Below, in pieces: positions 11,836 to 23,650 of a stretch of DNA of 64,000 nucleotides (within the stretch, counting starts at the first letter, position 1; each line of letters starts with the position of its first letter). A model generated the notes under the pieces. It worked only from the letters and a program-made list of their open reading frames with translations. It was not told the DNA's origin and made no database searches. The translations under genes were made by a program, and so were the position numbers. The stretch is from Epiperipatus broadwayi (Eukaryota > Onychophora > Udeonychophora > Euonychophora > Peripatidae), in assembly GCA_028023455.1 (NCBI GenBank), contig JAQFVV010012423.1:8786269-8850268 (forward strand). Direction: 5' to 3'.

Positions 11836-12627
11836 TGAAAGAGAACTACCAAATAAGTCAAATAAAATAGTAACAATTTATTTAGACACTCTCAATTGAT
11901 TTCATAAAATCAATCAATAAATAAAATAATAAATTTACTGAACATCATCTAAAAATAAAGTATATATATATAGAAAAATTATGGATTAATTAGAAATATA
12001 GCCATATCTAAATAACTTACATCTACTTCTTAAAAATTTTCGATAATGAAATAATGAAAATAATATATATTCAAATAATATTAAAAAATTAAGAACAATT
12101 AAAATGCCAGTTATTAACATTTATAAATTCTATTACTATTTTAATAAGGCCTTCTATATATATGTTTAAATCATTAAACTCTTATCACTGGTTCCGATCA
12201 AAATAATTTAGTAAGCTTACCATCAGTGGACTATTTCTGATTTTAATTCTTATAATGTCTCTGTTGTGTGATTTTTGGATGAGTATTCCAAATTTTTATT
12301 TCACTTGTTATTTAACCTTGTGGCAAGATAATAGCAGGTGATTGGAAAACAGTTTAGTAGGCAAAAGATTACATTTCCTTAGGTCTTCTGCGTCTGGGCT
12401 TATTTTCGATGATTTTCTGAAGTTGGAAGAGCTATATGGTGAGTTCTGGTAGATATATTTCAGGTGCACTTAACAATTTATGCTTGTTTTATTGTCTAGT
12501 TAGTTATATATCACTACTGAGAAGTACTGTAAAGACAATTTGAAACAAGTTAGAATAATTCTGCAGCTAAAAGTGAAATATTTTTAATTTATACACTGTT
12601 GCCAATGTGTATTGTGCACTTTCCACA
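11836..12627. other. Intron sequence, nothing recognised
   Basis: AT-rich sequence beyond the LINE tail. No open frame, repeat or RNA gene was recognised. Confidence 0.5.
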
Positions 12628-12640
12628 AACATTGTAATAA

Positions 12641-12750
12641 TAGTCAAGCATTGGTGGTCGAGAGGTCAGCACAGCTGCTTTACAAGCAGTTGTCCCAGGT
12701 TAGCGGGTTCGCTTCCCGGCTGATACTATGATACATGAGAAAAAAACAAC
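12641..12750 (+). mobile_element. tRNA-derived retroposon (very short SINE), copy 1, with 13-bp target duplication
   Basis: A tRNA-like sequence has a box-A-like TGGTCGAGAGG and a good box B, GGTTCGCTTCC. The anticodon-like hairpin GCTGC-TTTACAA-GCAGT has TAC in the anticodon position. A short tail TGATACTATGATACATGAG and an A-rich end follow. It is flanked by a perfect direct repeat AACATTGTAATAA at 12628-12640 and 12751-12763, the mark of LINE-mediated insertion. Pairing of the acceptor ends is imperfect, so it is a retroposed copy and not a working tRNA gene. A second copy lies at 54692-54783. Confidence 0.85.
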
Positions 12751-12763
12751 AACATTGTAATAA

Positions 12764-14832
12764 GCTTTTTGCTTTTCTTTTCTTAAAATAGACTTTTGTT
12801 AAGCTAAGACAAATCTTCCCAGATAGTCTACACATGTTTATCCTTATATTTAAACTCTGGTTTAAATTTTCTCTTTCTTAATCCCTTTAATTACATTTAA
12901 TTACCGCTTCTGATTAAATTTAACCACAATCAAAGTTTATTAAAACAACTTGCTTAGTTTTTCTCTTTTAATAGTTTGCCACCTTAATTAAATTATTTAT
13001 CAAAGTTATAAAATAATTTATTTTATAGCTTTAGCGTATTAGAAACACAAAAAGTTTTACACATTTTACAAATTTCCAAAAATAAAAATTATTATAAATT
13101 TAACTTATATATAAATCTAATCTACACATACAGAGACGTAAGAAATCAATCAAAAGAACCTTTATTAGATTATTTTATTCCACAGTTTTCAGTTTTATCT
13201 GGAAATGTTTAATAATTTATTTTGAGTTCATTTTATTGATCTAGCTGATAATGTAGACATGACTAGAGTTAGCCAATGTTCATAATAATACAATATGTAT
13301 ATATTATAGGGTATTAATTGGAAACCCAAGAAAGAGCCCAATTATTCCAAAAAACAAAAAAGTAGTAGAGAGAAAATTCTTTTTTGTGTTTGTTTTAATC
13401 AGTTATATGTATATTTCATTGAAAATCATTGATAGATATAATATAGAAAGGAAAACGAAATGGATGTAAAATTCAAGATTGCTGCTAATTTCAGCTATAT
13501 ATTAGAAATCAATTTCTGGCTGTGTGTGGGGGCCTATATGCGTGTGTGGATAATCTATCTTAAATGCCTTATAATTAATATTTCAAGTTTTAATTTTATG
13601 TAACGCAGTTGTTGCTTTTTTAAAATTTATATGTTATTTCTATTTTATTGTATGTTAACATTAAAGAAAGAGAGAGAAAAAAAACTCATTAGCAAATGTA
13701 TTAAATTAAAGAGACCGTTAATGATTGTTTTTGACCACCAAGTTAGTTTGAACTTAGCTACTAATTAATCATAAGTTGACAGTTTCAAATCACAAATATT
13801 TCAAACCATCATAGTCTATAGTCGATACTTAAATCACATATTACCATCAGGAGGCTAGTGTCATTCAGGAGCCAATGATGGCAGTAAAACAAAATGAATA
13901 AATACCAGAGAGAAACTCAAACAAGGACATTATTATTGTTGTTGTTGTTTTTGAATTGGTGTTGCCAGATCATTTCAAATATCTTATTGTGGATAAAAGT
14001 TAAAAAGATATGCAGTGCTGAACGCTAGATCACTTTGTTCCAAAGGGCTGGAAGTCTTGACAGTTCAGGCGCATCTGAATGAGAGACTAGAGAAACACAG
14101 CCAGGGCTGACCAAATAAGAAGTAATGGCTACAGTGTCTACCATGCCTCATGCTCCCATCCACTTTGGGGAAATAAATATCAGAGGAAGGGAAAAGCATG
14201 AGAAAGCCTACTCTGATTCAATTTCAGGATTGTCTGTGAATAAGTTCAGACATCAAATAATTTATATCTGTACCATAAATTTGCTGTCATCTTAACAATT
14301 TTGAAAATAATAACTAAGCTAATTTGAAGAAAATTTGCGCAATAATCAGTGTGTGCTTTAAAAGACATTTTGTGCTCTTTTCTTCTCTGTTGTTATTGTT
14401 GAGGAAGTTCCCATATAATAATCAGTGTGTCTTCTATACATATAATTACCATAGTGCATGTTTAAAATCTAATTAACAGTATTTCACAAATGCAAGAACC
14501 CAAGAAATCGGTAATATACAACCAAATTTTATTAATAACTATTGACATTTCATTTTTTAACCCCCCCCCGTCTCTCTCCTCAATGATCAAATTAGGTCTT
14601 AGCAATTAAGGGTTTTGTTATTACTAAATATTATATTATTATTTATGCTATTTTTTCTCTCGTTTTATTATATCTTCAATTGTTTTATCAATCGTATTGT
14701 ATATATTTATTTGTACACACATATGTTGTTAAAACAAATGTTCATTTTTTATTTATTGAAATATTTATGTAAACATTTTATGATGGGAAGGTTTAAAGTA
14801 AACCATAATGATAATGGTAACTAGATGAGAGA

Positions 14833-14866
<34 letters not shown>

Positions 14867-17625
14867 GTTGTTGTTGTTGTTGTTGTTGATTTAGTAAAGG
14901 CAGAAATTAGGCAGATTAATTATGTAATAGTTACATTATAATATTATTGACAAGATGGGGTGTGTATATGTATTTTTTTGATTTTGTTTATTAATTATAT
15001 GAATGTCACAAGGGACCAAATTATTTATCTAGATGATATGACATTTAAGTACCATAATTAAAATACTGGCAGATGCTTTCCTTTTTTTCTTCTTCTTATT
15101 ATTCATCATTAAATGTTTAGTAATTCTATAATTAATTTTATCTTAATTAATTATTTTGGAGATGCACACATTATTTTGTAATGTTGGAATAAAACATGAA
15201 TTAGATGTTGAAATTAATCTGCTTATATGTGCTTATTTACCAATTACAAAACTCCTTATAAATGTGGTTCCCAAGTCATCATCAGATAAAAATACTTTAT
15301 GAACCACATTAAAATAGAAAAAGAATAATTTTAGTTTGATATGTAAAATCTTGGTCATATATATATATATATGGGAAATATGACAATCTCCTAGAGGCTG
15401 AATATATATTTAGGGTCTAGTTCTCATTCGTGCCTTTGAATGAGGATTGATCATATTATCATCAGAAAATATTTATATAGAAGGGTAGATATGCATAAAA
15501 TAGTGGTGCAACTCATTTGTTCTTTTATTTATGAGCTAGCTTAGTGATTGATTTCCTACCGATGACTCTAATACCCATATGCTGATCTTATAAAGATGGG
15601 TACTAGGTAACATTCCAAGGGATGGATATTAGTCATCCCATCCTGAATAATAAAACACAAACAGTTAGTTATAGCTACATAGTATTGGACCACAGATTTG
15701 TTTACAGATGCTAATAACCTCTACATTCAAGTGATGAAAACATTGGTGTCTTCAATGATTATGGTACAACACCAACTACTTGATATTTGCTGTGATTCCA
15801 TACCATTACAATAATTTGACTGTACAACTGTGGGATGATGGTGATGATTGGCCATCATCCCAAGTTCATTGTCAATAAACTATACACCCACTCCTACCAT
15901 ACTATTACAATATATACTCTGTCATTATAACTATTAATGTAAAAGAAATGCTAAGTCAGAATTTAAATATTAAAAATTTATTGCACCAAATATACTTTCA
16001 ACACTTTCATAGTTAGTGTATATATATATATATTGCATTTATTTCAATTTTAATTTCAATTGTTTTATAAGGAACAGTTTTTAATATGATCATGTATGTA
16101 TATTGAGTTTTGCCTGAACATAAATTGTGTTAACTAAATAACAACAACATAATCATTACAAAATAATTTTTTATTTCTCATTATACTAATATAATTCATT
16201 CTACCCATAGCTACAGCATCAACTTTGGTCATAATTTTTTACAACATTAACATGGATTATATATAAGAATATATAGAAAAATGTTTACTGTTAATTCAAA
16301 GGTTGCCCTTTTATTCTCTTTGAGGCTTTAAAAAGTATCAAGCAGGACCAGTGCATAAAGTCAACCCCATATGTTTTGTTACTACAGCTATTATTACTAA
16401 GTGATTGTTCATATCATAAACAACCATGGGTGGTCTGCTCACCAGCAAACATCAGCTAGAATCTCAAGTTTATTAGCTTTCTATCTCTGAATTTAAAATC
16501 CAAGAAATATTGTTGCATTTCATCTCAGTTGCCTGATAGTTCTTAATTGAAATATCAGATGAAATTTTATTGAAGGCAAGATGAATGTGGTGTGGTCTGT
16601 ATAAACAATAAACAATGTATTTATAGTATGTATTATTTATTTGTCATGTGTTAGCATTATCTCCAAATATCACAGCTAGTCTAGAATTAAAAAAATTATT
16701 TCTAAATATCTAATTTGCTGATATTTTTTAACTGACAGATCTGAAATTACTTTCAATTATCTATACTAGAAGTGTTATCATTACAAATAAAAAATAAACA
16801 TATAAATATAAAACTGTATTACTTATTTCATTTGCTGAAGAAAAGAGTTTGGTGTTAACTGAAAGAATCCTCCCTTGAGATCCTATGGAAACTGAGCAGC
16901 CAAATTCATAATGATCACTCCATATGTTTTTGTCATTGTAGATGTTATTTTTATATTATTATTCATATAGTATACAAACATGGATGGGCTACTCACCATC
17001 ATATATTTGCCAGCATGGTGAGTTTATATTGGTTTTTTACTTTTCAGTTTAAGATAGTTATCTGATAGTCCTTAGTTGAAATATTATTTGAGGTTTCTTG
17101 AAGGTAGAATGAATATATATATGAATGGACATTTTTTAAAACAAATATCTACAATCATGTCAGACAAAACAAAATTATAGCCCTTATTTCTAAGAGGATA
17201 TAAAGTCACCAGCCAAGGCATTGATTTGGTGGCTGAAGGCTAAGGATGATTACAGACCCAGGTTGTCATATGAGAATGATTTATTATTGCAGATCACTTT
17301 CAAATGATGGAATATTGCTTGAAATGAAAGAACTGTCTAATATTAAATGAGTCATTATTGAACTTTTTGAAGATAAAAGAAAAGATGAAGAGGCAATTGC
17401 AAGTGGTCATGTACTTTTTAATATATTAAACAACCTCAGTATTACCACATATTATTTTTAAATTCATATAAATAAAGATACAATAAAAAACAAATGATGC
17501 TCAAGATGGCATATTGTGCTGAACCAGCACTCATCAGTTGGTCCAGGTCACTATCTCTCATATACATCTTTATTATATGAAAAATATTTATCTATATTAA
17601 ATAATTACATTTTAAATTACTAGTG
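12764..17625. other. Intron with microsatellites and a diverged direct repeat
   Basis: No gene was recognised. There is a C9 run near 14562, a (TTA)n(TTG)n tract at about 14836-14889, an imperfect hairpin AATGTGGTTC/GAACCACATT at about 15260-15310, and a GC-richer unidentified patch at about 14030-14250. Two related segments at about 16330-16600 and 16880-17120 share the order CCATATGTTTT, then CATGG.TGG, a CTCACCA-like stretch, CTGATAGT and GAAGG. This suggests an old local duplication ~540 bp apart. Confidence 0.5.
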
Positions 17626-17901
17626 TCAAATTAACTCAGCCCATATCTTTGATACCATCCACTTTAGATAAAAATAGTAATGACTACTATTATAAATCAT
17701 TTACTAAACTAGAGATTGTCTCTAGCACAGATATAAACTTTAAAACTCAATTAAAGATTAATATAACTGATTTTTTTAAAATTAAACACACGGAGTTATT
17801 CATATTTCACTTTCCCACATGTAATATGTTTATAGATATATAGTCATTACTATATTTATCTAAAGTGGATGATGTCAAAGATATGGGTTGAGTTAATTTG
17901 A
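17626..17901. mobile_element. Foldback MITE with 61-bp terminal inverted repeats
   Basis: The 276-bp segment begins TCAAATTAACTCAGCCCATA and ends with its near-perfect inverse at 17841-17901, including the internal TTTAGATAAA...TAGTAATGACTA part of the arm. The ~154-bp centre is AT-rich and non-coding. No transposase is encoded, so it would be a non-autonomous DNA transposon. A target duplication could not be fixed with certainty. Confidence 0.75.
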
Positions 17902-18066
17902 AGTTTATAATTGAGAATGTAATTAGTCATGTACTTTACTATAAAGGCACAAAACACAAGTGGAGTTGGATTCATTATAAATAAAAAGTGGAAAAACAAC
18001 ATTATGGTGATGGTGGTATATCATACAGCATGGCAAGACTGGTTATTCAATATAATGGAAGATACC

Positions 18067-18882
18067 TGCTGTGTCCAGCAGCACTCTATTGCCTGCTGGA
18101 TTGCAAATAGAAATACTATAAATAATTGCTAATTAATGAAGCAGCTTGGCAAGTACATTTAAGTAACGAATTTATTTACAGTTATACGAAGATAATCAAT
18201 CTGTTTAATATATATATATATATATGATGATTATATACACACACTATATAAATAACACTAAGGGCCCGAAGGTGTACAAAATAATGATAATATCAATACG
18301 ACCTGTTTACAGTTCTTAAGTTTACTTTTGAATGTCCGGAGGTAAACTTCACCACAAGGCTAAGTGAAGGAGGGAGCTGACTGGGGCACCCAAGGAAATG
18401 GCACATCTGCCTTTCAAGAGCTTCATTTAGCAAGTGTCTGGTCTCAGTTGTATTCTAGATCTGTTTTTTCTTTTTCATTGTTTTTAGAGTAGACTCCGTT
18501 GATTGGCCATTTGTTGTCCACATGGTGGTCATCTCTTTAATTGCGCTATTCAATCCCTGATCAGATAATGCAATTACTTTGGAATTGTCTATTTTAAGCA
18601 ATATCTAAATCCTTTGCTCGAATTCATCTAATTTTCTTGCTAAGTTAGGTTATAGTTTTTCCATTAATTAAATTATTTAATTAGTCTAATGCTTTTATAA
18701 AATATTGTGAATGCCATCCACACACTTACATTTAGTTTACCATTATATCATTTATAACTTATTTCATGTATATATAAATATACACACACACAATTAGAAA
18801 TCTGTTTAGTTTTCAATTATAATTATTATTTGGCTAATAATACATATTCTGTGTATACATAAATATACACACACATTTAGCA
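18067..18882 (-). repeat. LTR (3' LTR of gypsy element 1)
   Basis: 816 bp, close to the copy at 20776-21605. It starts TGCTGTGTCCAGCAGCA and ends ACACACATTTAGCA in plus-strand reading. A (TA)n tract and small indels distinguish the two copies. Confidence 0.85.
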
Positions 18883-19128
18883 TACCTCTTCAAGCTCAGA
18901 TATTTGTGTTTTACTTTTTTCCGATTCTTTGAACTTAAAACATAATAAGTATGGTAGGGGGAATTTTTCTTTCCAGGTTTGTAATAATTTTGTTTGGGAC
19001 TGCATTGCTGTTACGGCTTTTCTCAAACATCCACTTGTTGTTGTCTTTTTACTGAAACAGCTGCAGTGTTTGTTGACTATATTCATCTTTCTGCAACTGG
19101 CTGGGGTGTTTGCATAACATTCTTTCAT
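18877..19128 (-). other. Unassigned open segment at the 3' end of gypsy element 1
   Basis: An 83-codon frame, MKECYANTPASCRKMNIVNK and onward, ends a few bases inside the 3' LTR. It has clustered Cys and Lys (HCSCFSKK) and no feature of integrase or envelope that I recognise. It may be the residue of the integrase tail after the pol deletion, read in another frame, or captured sequence. Confidence 0.25.
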
Positions 19129-19226
19129 CCACCATTCAGATGGACACCACTTGCTTGGTTAAGTGATGTACGATTTCAGCCTTATTCCAAAATCTGTCAA
19201 TTTTGTTTATAACCCATACGTGTTCT

Positions 19227-20583
19227 CTAGATACAAATTTGTAGTTTGGGACAGAATACTGTGTATTCTTCAGGTGACCTACTTTCTGAAAGCTTGGCCC
19301 ACAATCTACAATTTAGATTTTTCTGTGGGGTTGATTTCTCGCCTATGGCTGGAGGTGTTTTCGCACGCAATAGACAGTTTTTACATTTTTCACTAAACAT
19401 TACGATATCGTTATTTTTTCCCATCGATAATTTAATTCCCAAGTGATTGAACCAATCATGGCTAATGAAGGGATTTATCAGGGCATGAATTATATATAAT
19501 GGCAATTTTAATTTTTTGCCATTGTAAGAAGTAATTGGAGCATGAATTGCTCCTTTAATCTTTATGACCTTGCCATTGATGTCCCATGCTTTAAATTTGA
19601 TATACATAAGTCTAGGTGTCTGGGTCATATCTGCCATGATGGTTTTCCAATCTTTAAAGTACAGTAAAGATACCCCACTACCGCTGTCAATTTTCATCGA
19701 TAAGGTTTTTCCAAAAATTTTGATAGTTTTTTCAAATTTCGGTGATTGGTCCAAAGATACATTATTAATCACTAAAAATTTCTCTTGCTTAGGTTTTTTA
19801 TTAAAACACTCTTGGCTGTTATTACTTGTGTCATTGTCAAATTTATTTTTGTGGCACATTTTTTCCAAATGGCCAACTTTATTACAGTGTTTACAGCATT
19901 GGTCCTTATAAAAACACTCCTGTGCATGTGACCTAATTTTCCACAGCAAAAGCACTTAATTAGACTTTTCTTAATATCAGTTACTCCACTTTGATCAGGC
20001 ACCCTTCTTTTGGGTTTGTTGACTTTGTGGATTTCCTAAGGATCATTGTCTGCTACTTTCATGGCCACAAATTCTTTAGCTTGCTGTAACACAAGTTTGT
20101 GAGCTATACCACATTTGATAGCTTCTTTATAATTGATATCTTTATCTTCCAATAACTGCTGTCTCAGGCTGTCACTGCTCAACCCAACATAAAAATTGTT
20201 CGAGGAGAGCTTCCTCCAGGTATGAGTCATAGACACAGTTTTTTGTGAGTTCACGCAGGGCACTATCATAATCGTGTTCACTCATTCTTGCCTTATCAGT
20301 GATTTCTGAAGTGGAGTTTGGCAATGTGTCTAGACTCATGTGGATTAAAATAGTTGGACAAATGATCTTTGATCTGTTCGATTGTTAATTCTTCCAGGGT
20401 TTGGGGTTTGCAAAGCCTATTTGCAATTTTGATGACCCATTTTTCAGCAAAACACAATAAGGTCACTGTTTTACATTTATCATCCTTTACTCTGTTGATA
20501 ATTAAAAGTTTCTCGATTTGTTGGACATACAGGAACCACTCACTTGCCTCTCTGACATCAAATTCAGATATTGCTGACTGCAT
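19227..20583 (-). pseudogene. gag and aspartic protease remnants of gypsy element 1
   Basis: Minus-strand pieces in order. Gag N-terminal half is at 20583-20296 (EFDVREASEWFLYVQQIE, YFNPHESRHIAKLHFRNH). Gag C-terminal half is at 20281-20036 (SSDSLRQQLLEDKDINYKEA). Two zinc knuckles follow (CFCCGKLGHM near 19945; CKHCNKVGHLEKMC near 19880), then a retropepsin region with MKIDSGSGVSLLYF at about 19700, where the usual D-T/S-G triad is DSG. The pieces are split by frameshifts. Layout and text resemble the K02A2.6-like or Mag branch of Ty3/gypsy. The frame stops near 19227 where reverse transcriptase should follow, so pol was deleted. Confidence 0.8.
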
Positions 20584-20775
20584 TGAGATGACTTAGTGAA
20601 TTTAGCAAAAAAAAATAAAAATATATTTTTTAGTAATTTATCCACTCACGGAATCAATTAATTAGATGCCAACATATTCAGCTGTCAATGCATTAATTGT
20701 TATTACTGACAATTCTGCAATTTGCTGGGGATTAAGACCATTGAGGTTCATAATCAAGACTTTGACTGTGCCAAT

Positions 20776-21605
20776 TGCTGTATCCAGCAACATTCTATTG
20801 CCTGCTGGATTGCAAATAGAAATTCTACAAATAATTGCTCATTAATGAAGCGGCTCAGCAAATACATTTAAGTAACAAGAATTTATTTACAGAGTTATAC
20901 GAAGATAATCAATCTGTTTAATATATACATATATGATGATTATATACACATGCTATATAAATAACACTAAGGACCTGAAGGTGTACAAAATAATGATAAG
21001 ATCAATACGACCTGTTTACAGTTCTTAAGTTTACTTTTGAATGTCCGGAGTAAATTTCACCACAAGGCTAAGTGAAGGAGGGAGCTGACTGGGGCACCTG
21101 AGGAAATGGCACATCTGCCTTTCAAGAGCTTCACTTAGCAAGTGTCTGGTCTCAGTTCTATTCTAGATCTGTTTTCTTCCTCTCATTATTTTTAGAGTAG
21201 ACTCTGTTGATTGGCCATCTGCTGTCCATGCGGTGGTCATCTCTTATGTTGCACTATTCAATCCCTGATCAGATAATGCAATTACCTTGGAATTGTCTAT
21301 TTTAAGCAATGGCTTTTTTTATATTATCTAAATCCTTTGCTCGAAATCATCTAACTTTCTTGATAAGTTAGATTATAGTTTTTCCATTAATTAAACTATT
21401 TAATTAGTCTAATTCTTTTATAAAATATTGTGAATGCCATCCACACACATGCATTTAGTTTACTGTTATATCATTTATAACTTATTTTGTGTATATATAA
21501 ATATACACACACACAATTAAAAATCCGTTTAGTATTCAATTATAATTATTATTTGACTAATAATACGTATTCTGTGTATACATAAATATACACACACATT
21601 CAGCA
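20776..21605 (-). repeat. LTR (5' LTR of gypsy element 1)
   Basis: 830 bp, the partner of 18067-18882. It starts TGCTGTATCCAGCAACA and ends ACACACATTCAGCA. The several per cent divergence between the two copies points to an old insertion. Confidence 0.85.
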
Positions 21606-21664
21606 AAACCAAACATAAAGAATTCAAGTTAAGCTCCAATAAATTCTCATTCTAATAAAGAAGT

Positions 21665-22779
21665 AGAAGATGTTTATATGGATATAAAAAGGCCTTTGAA
21701 CAGACCAAGTAACATTTTCTTTAATGCTAGATTTGGTAAAAAACTGAAAGATGAAAGTGTTGTAGGTAAATTTGGTTATGGTGATAGAAATGAGAGAAGA
21801 CTTAGTGTTGAAGAATTTTCAAAATTAAAAAAAAATTGTACATTATAAATTCTTGCTTTCAGAAAAAGGCTAAACAGAAGTAAACATGGAAACATTCAAA
21901 TCAGGGTACAGCAGAATTTGATTATATTTTTACTAACAGAATATATCTATTTCAAAATAATAATGTTTTTAATATATTCAAAATAGGAAGTGATCATCAA
22001 TTTCTTGATATTTAAGATACATATTAATGCAAAGGTAGAGAAACAAAAAATATTATTAATAATAAAAAAAAACAATATTCCCATTTGATATTCCTAACTT
22101 TCCAAAACATTTCAAGGAATTTAAATTAGAATTTGCAAATCGTTTTTAAATATTAACAGATTTGGGGATGGTTCAGATTTGAATGAAATCAGTAGAAAGA
22201 TAATTGATGCTCAACGTCAAAGTGCAACAAGGACAGTTGGTACAAAAAAGTAGCAAATCACCATTAATTACTGGGACAAAAGAATGTATGCAGAAAAGAA
22301 AGAATATGAAAATTTTAAAAAATTATCCATTAAGAAGAATTGAAAGTTGATAGTTTAGTAAAATAATACAAAAAGGAGTTAATAATATAAGAAAATATGA
22401 TGTGAATTTGGTAAGGAAAGCTATAAAATAAAAATCTCAAAAGTGTAAAACAACCTCTTGATAATGGTAGGAAGTTGATTTCTACAATAGAAGAAAAGAT
22501 GAATTTGTTCCTTAAAATCAGCTGTCATCACGAAAGGAGTTCTGTCAAGAATTATATGATAATAAAGAACAACAACAAAAAAATATATCACTTATATTTT
22601 TTGAATTGTCTAATATTTTAAATGAAAAAATAAGACATACAATTAAATCTATAAAGAAGGAGAAAACTCTAGAAAATAATAGAATATTATTATTGATATT
22701 TTAAAATAAGCAGATGAATAATAATGATAATAATAAAGAAGGTATTAAAAATTACTGATCTATCAATTATCTATCAGTT
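21665..22779 (+). pseudogene. RTE/BovB-like LINE remnant: endonuclease and start of reverse transcriptase
   Basis: Read through several frames, the plus strand gives pieces typical of RTE/BovB elements: NARFGKKLKDESVVGKFGYG and DRNERRLSVEEF (from the GDFNA.IG...GKFG.G.RNERG region), TWKHSNQGTAEFDYIFTNR, and IGSDHQFLD (the catalytic SDH). Further on come IRKYDVNLVRKAIK, ELYDNKEQQ and ILNEKIRHTIKSIKKEKT, which lead into the reverse transcriptase. Stops and shifts are frequent. The remnant ends abruptly at about 22779, just after a decayed N(W/Y)R.ISL motif, where the hammerhead-family tandem repeat begins. The match is from memory of the family, but the order of several motifs makes it solid. 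Confidence 0.75.
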
Positions 22780-23650
22780 AAAACAGACAAAACTCTCTAT
22801 ACATATTACAACTCAGTGCAAGCCAGAGTAATCAATGGATGCCAGAAGGTTTGTGCATAAAATTCCCATCTAGTGCCTACTCATCCACTACCCCCAGACT
22901 AGTTTCTGGCTTGTGGCCTTCATCAGTGAGGAGCCTTGGAGCCAAGAGCACTGCACCTAGATCTTAGGATCTAAAGCAATCCTCCAGGAGCCACCTTTTA
23001 TCTCTACTTAACTACAAAACTATGAGACTTAAATTGAAAACACTATAATATTTTCAATTCAAGCTCATCAGCTTATACAGACATATAGGTCTGAATTCAG
23101 TTCAGTACCTATACATTTTGGTGTCTTTGGTTCTATAATAACCATAGCCACTATTATCCTATTAGGCAGGATTGGTTTTAAGCCAATAAACATCACATGA
23201 TCATCATTTATTATGGCTGCTCTTAACTGTTATTAAAACAGGCAAAGCTCTCTATACATATTGTCACTCAGTGCAAGCCTGAGTAATCAATGGATGCCAG
23301 AAGGCATTCAATATCCCCAGACTAGTTTCTGGCTTGTGGCCTTTGTCAGTGAGGAGCCTTGGATCTGAGAGCACTGCACCTAGATCTTAGAATCTAATGC
23401 AACCCTCCATAAGCCACCTTTTATCTCTACTTAACTACAAAACTATGAGACTTAAATTGAAAACACTATAATATTTTCAATCCAATCTCATCAGCTTATA
23501 TAGTCATATAGGTCTGAACTCAGTTCAGTACCTATACATTTTGGTGTCTTTGGTTCTTTAATAACTAGAGCCACCACTATCCTATTAGGCAGAATTTATT
23601 TTAAGCCAATAAACATCACATGACTATCATTTCTTATGCTTGCTCTTAAC
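22780..23650 (-). repeat. Tandem pair of ~450-bp hammerhead-containing repeat units
   Basis: Unit 1 is 22780-23234; unit 2 is 23235-23650 with a ~34-bp deletion. Each starts AAAACAG(G/A)CAAA(A/G)CTCTC in plus-strand reading and runs through GTAATCAATGGATGCCAGAAG to TTAAGCCAATAAACATCAC before the next unit starts. Corresponding landmarks (ACTAGTTTCT) are at 22898 and 23321. The strand given is that of the ribozyme-like motif. The array abuts the RTE remnant. The same unit occurs at 29841-30758, 27393-27527 and 53150-53358. Confidence 0.9.
22885..22940 (-). ncRNA. Hammerhead-ribozyme-like motif, type I, best-preserved minus-strand copy
   Basis: On the minus strand: CUGAUGA (22926-22920), a stem-loop GGC-CACAA-GCC, GAAA (22906-22903), then CUAG and UC with predicted cleavage after the C of GUC. 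The flanks CUCCUCA and UGGGGGU pair to form helix I with two G-U pairs. In the family consensus a second block, AUCCAA with UUGGAU, extends helix I past an internal loop, as expected for loop-loop contacts. Helix III would be only CUAG, which is self-complementary, so activity may need two copies pairing. One deviation: an A opposes an A at the base of helix II where G-C is usual. Confidence 0.65.

Larger units (their letters stand above)
18067..21605 (-). mobile_element. Ty3/gypsy element 1, internally deleted, with both LTRs
   Basis: Two ~820-bp LTRs in direct orientation frame a ~1.9-kb interior that encodes gag and protease remnants on the minus strand, but no reverse transcriptase, RNase H or integrase. 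Both LTRs begin TG and end CA. Flanking pentamers ATACC (18062-18066) and AAACC (21606-21610) are a likely 5-bp target duplication with one change. Next to the 5' LTR, minus-strand ATTGGCACAGTC at about 20764-20775 looks like a primer-binding site. It inserted into the SULT intron between exons C and D in the gene's own orientation. Confidence 0.85.

Noticed and set aside
19163-20596. Several plus-strand open frames
   Set aside because: They are the reverse complement of gag and protease of gypsy element 1.
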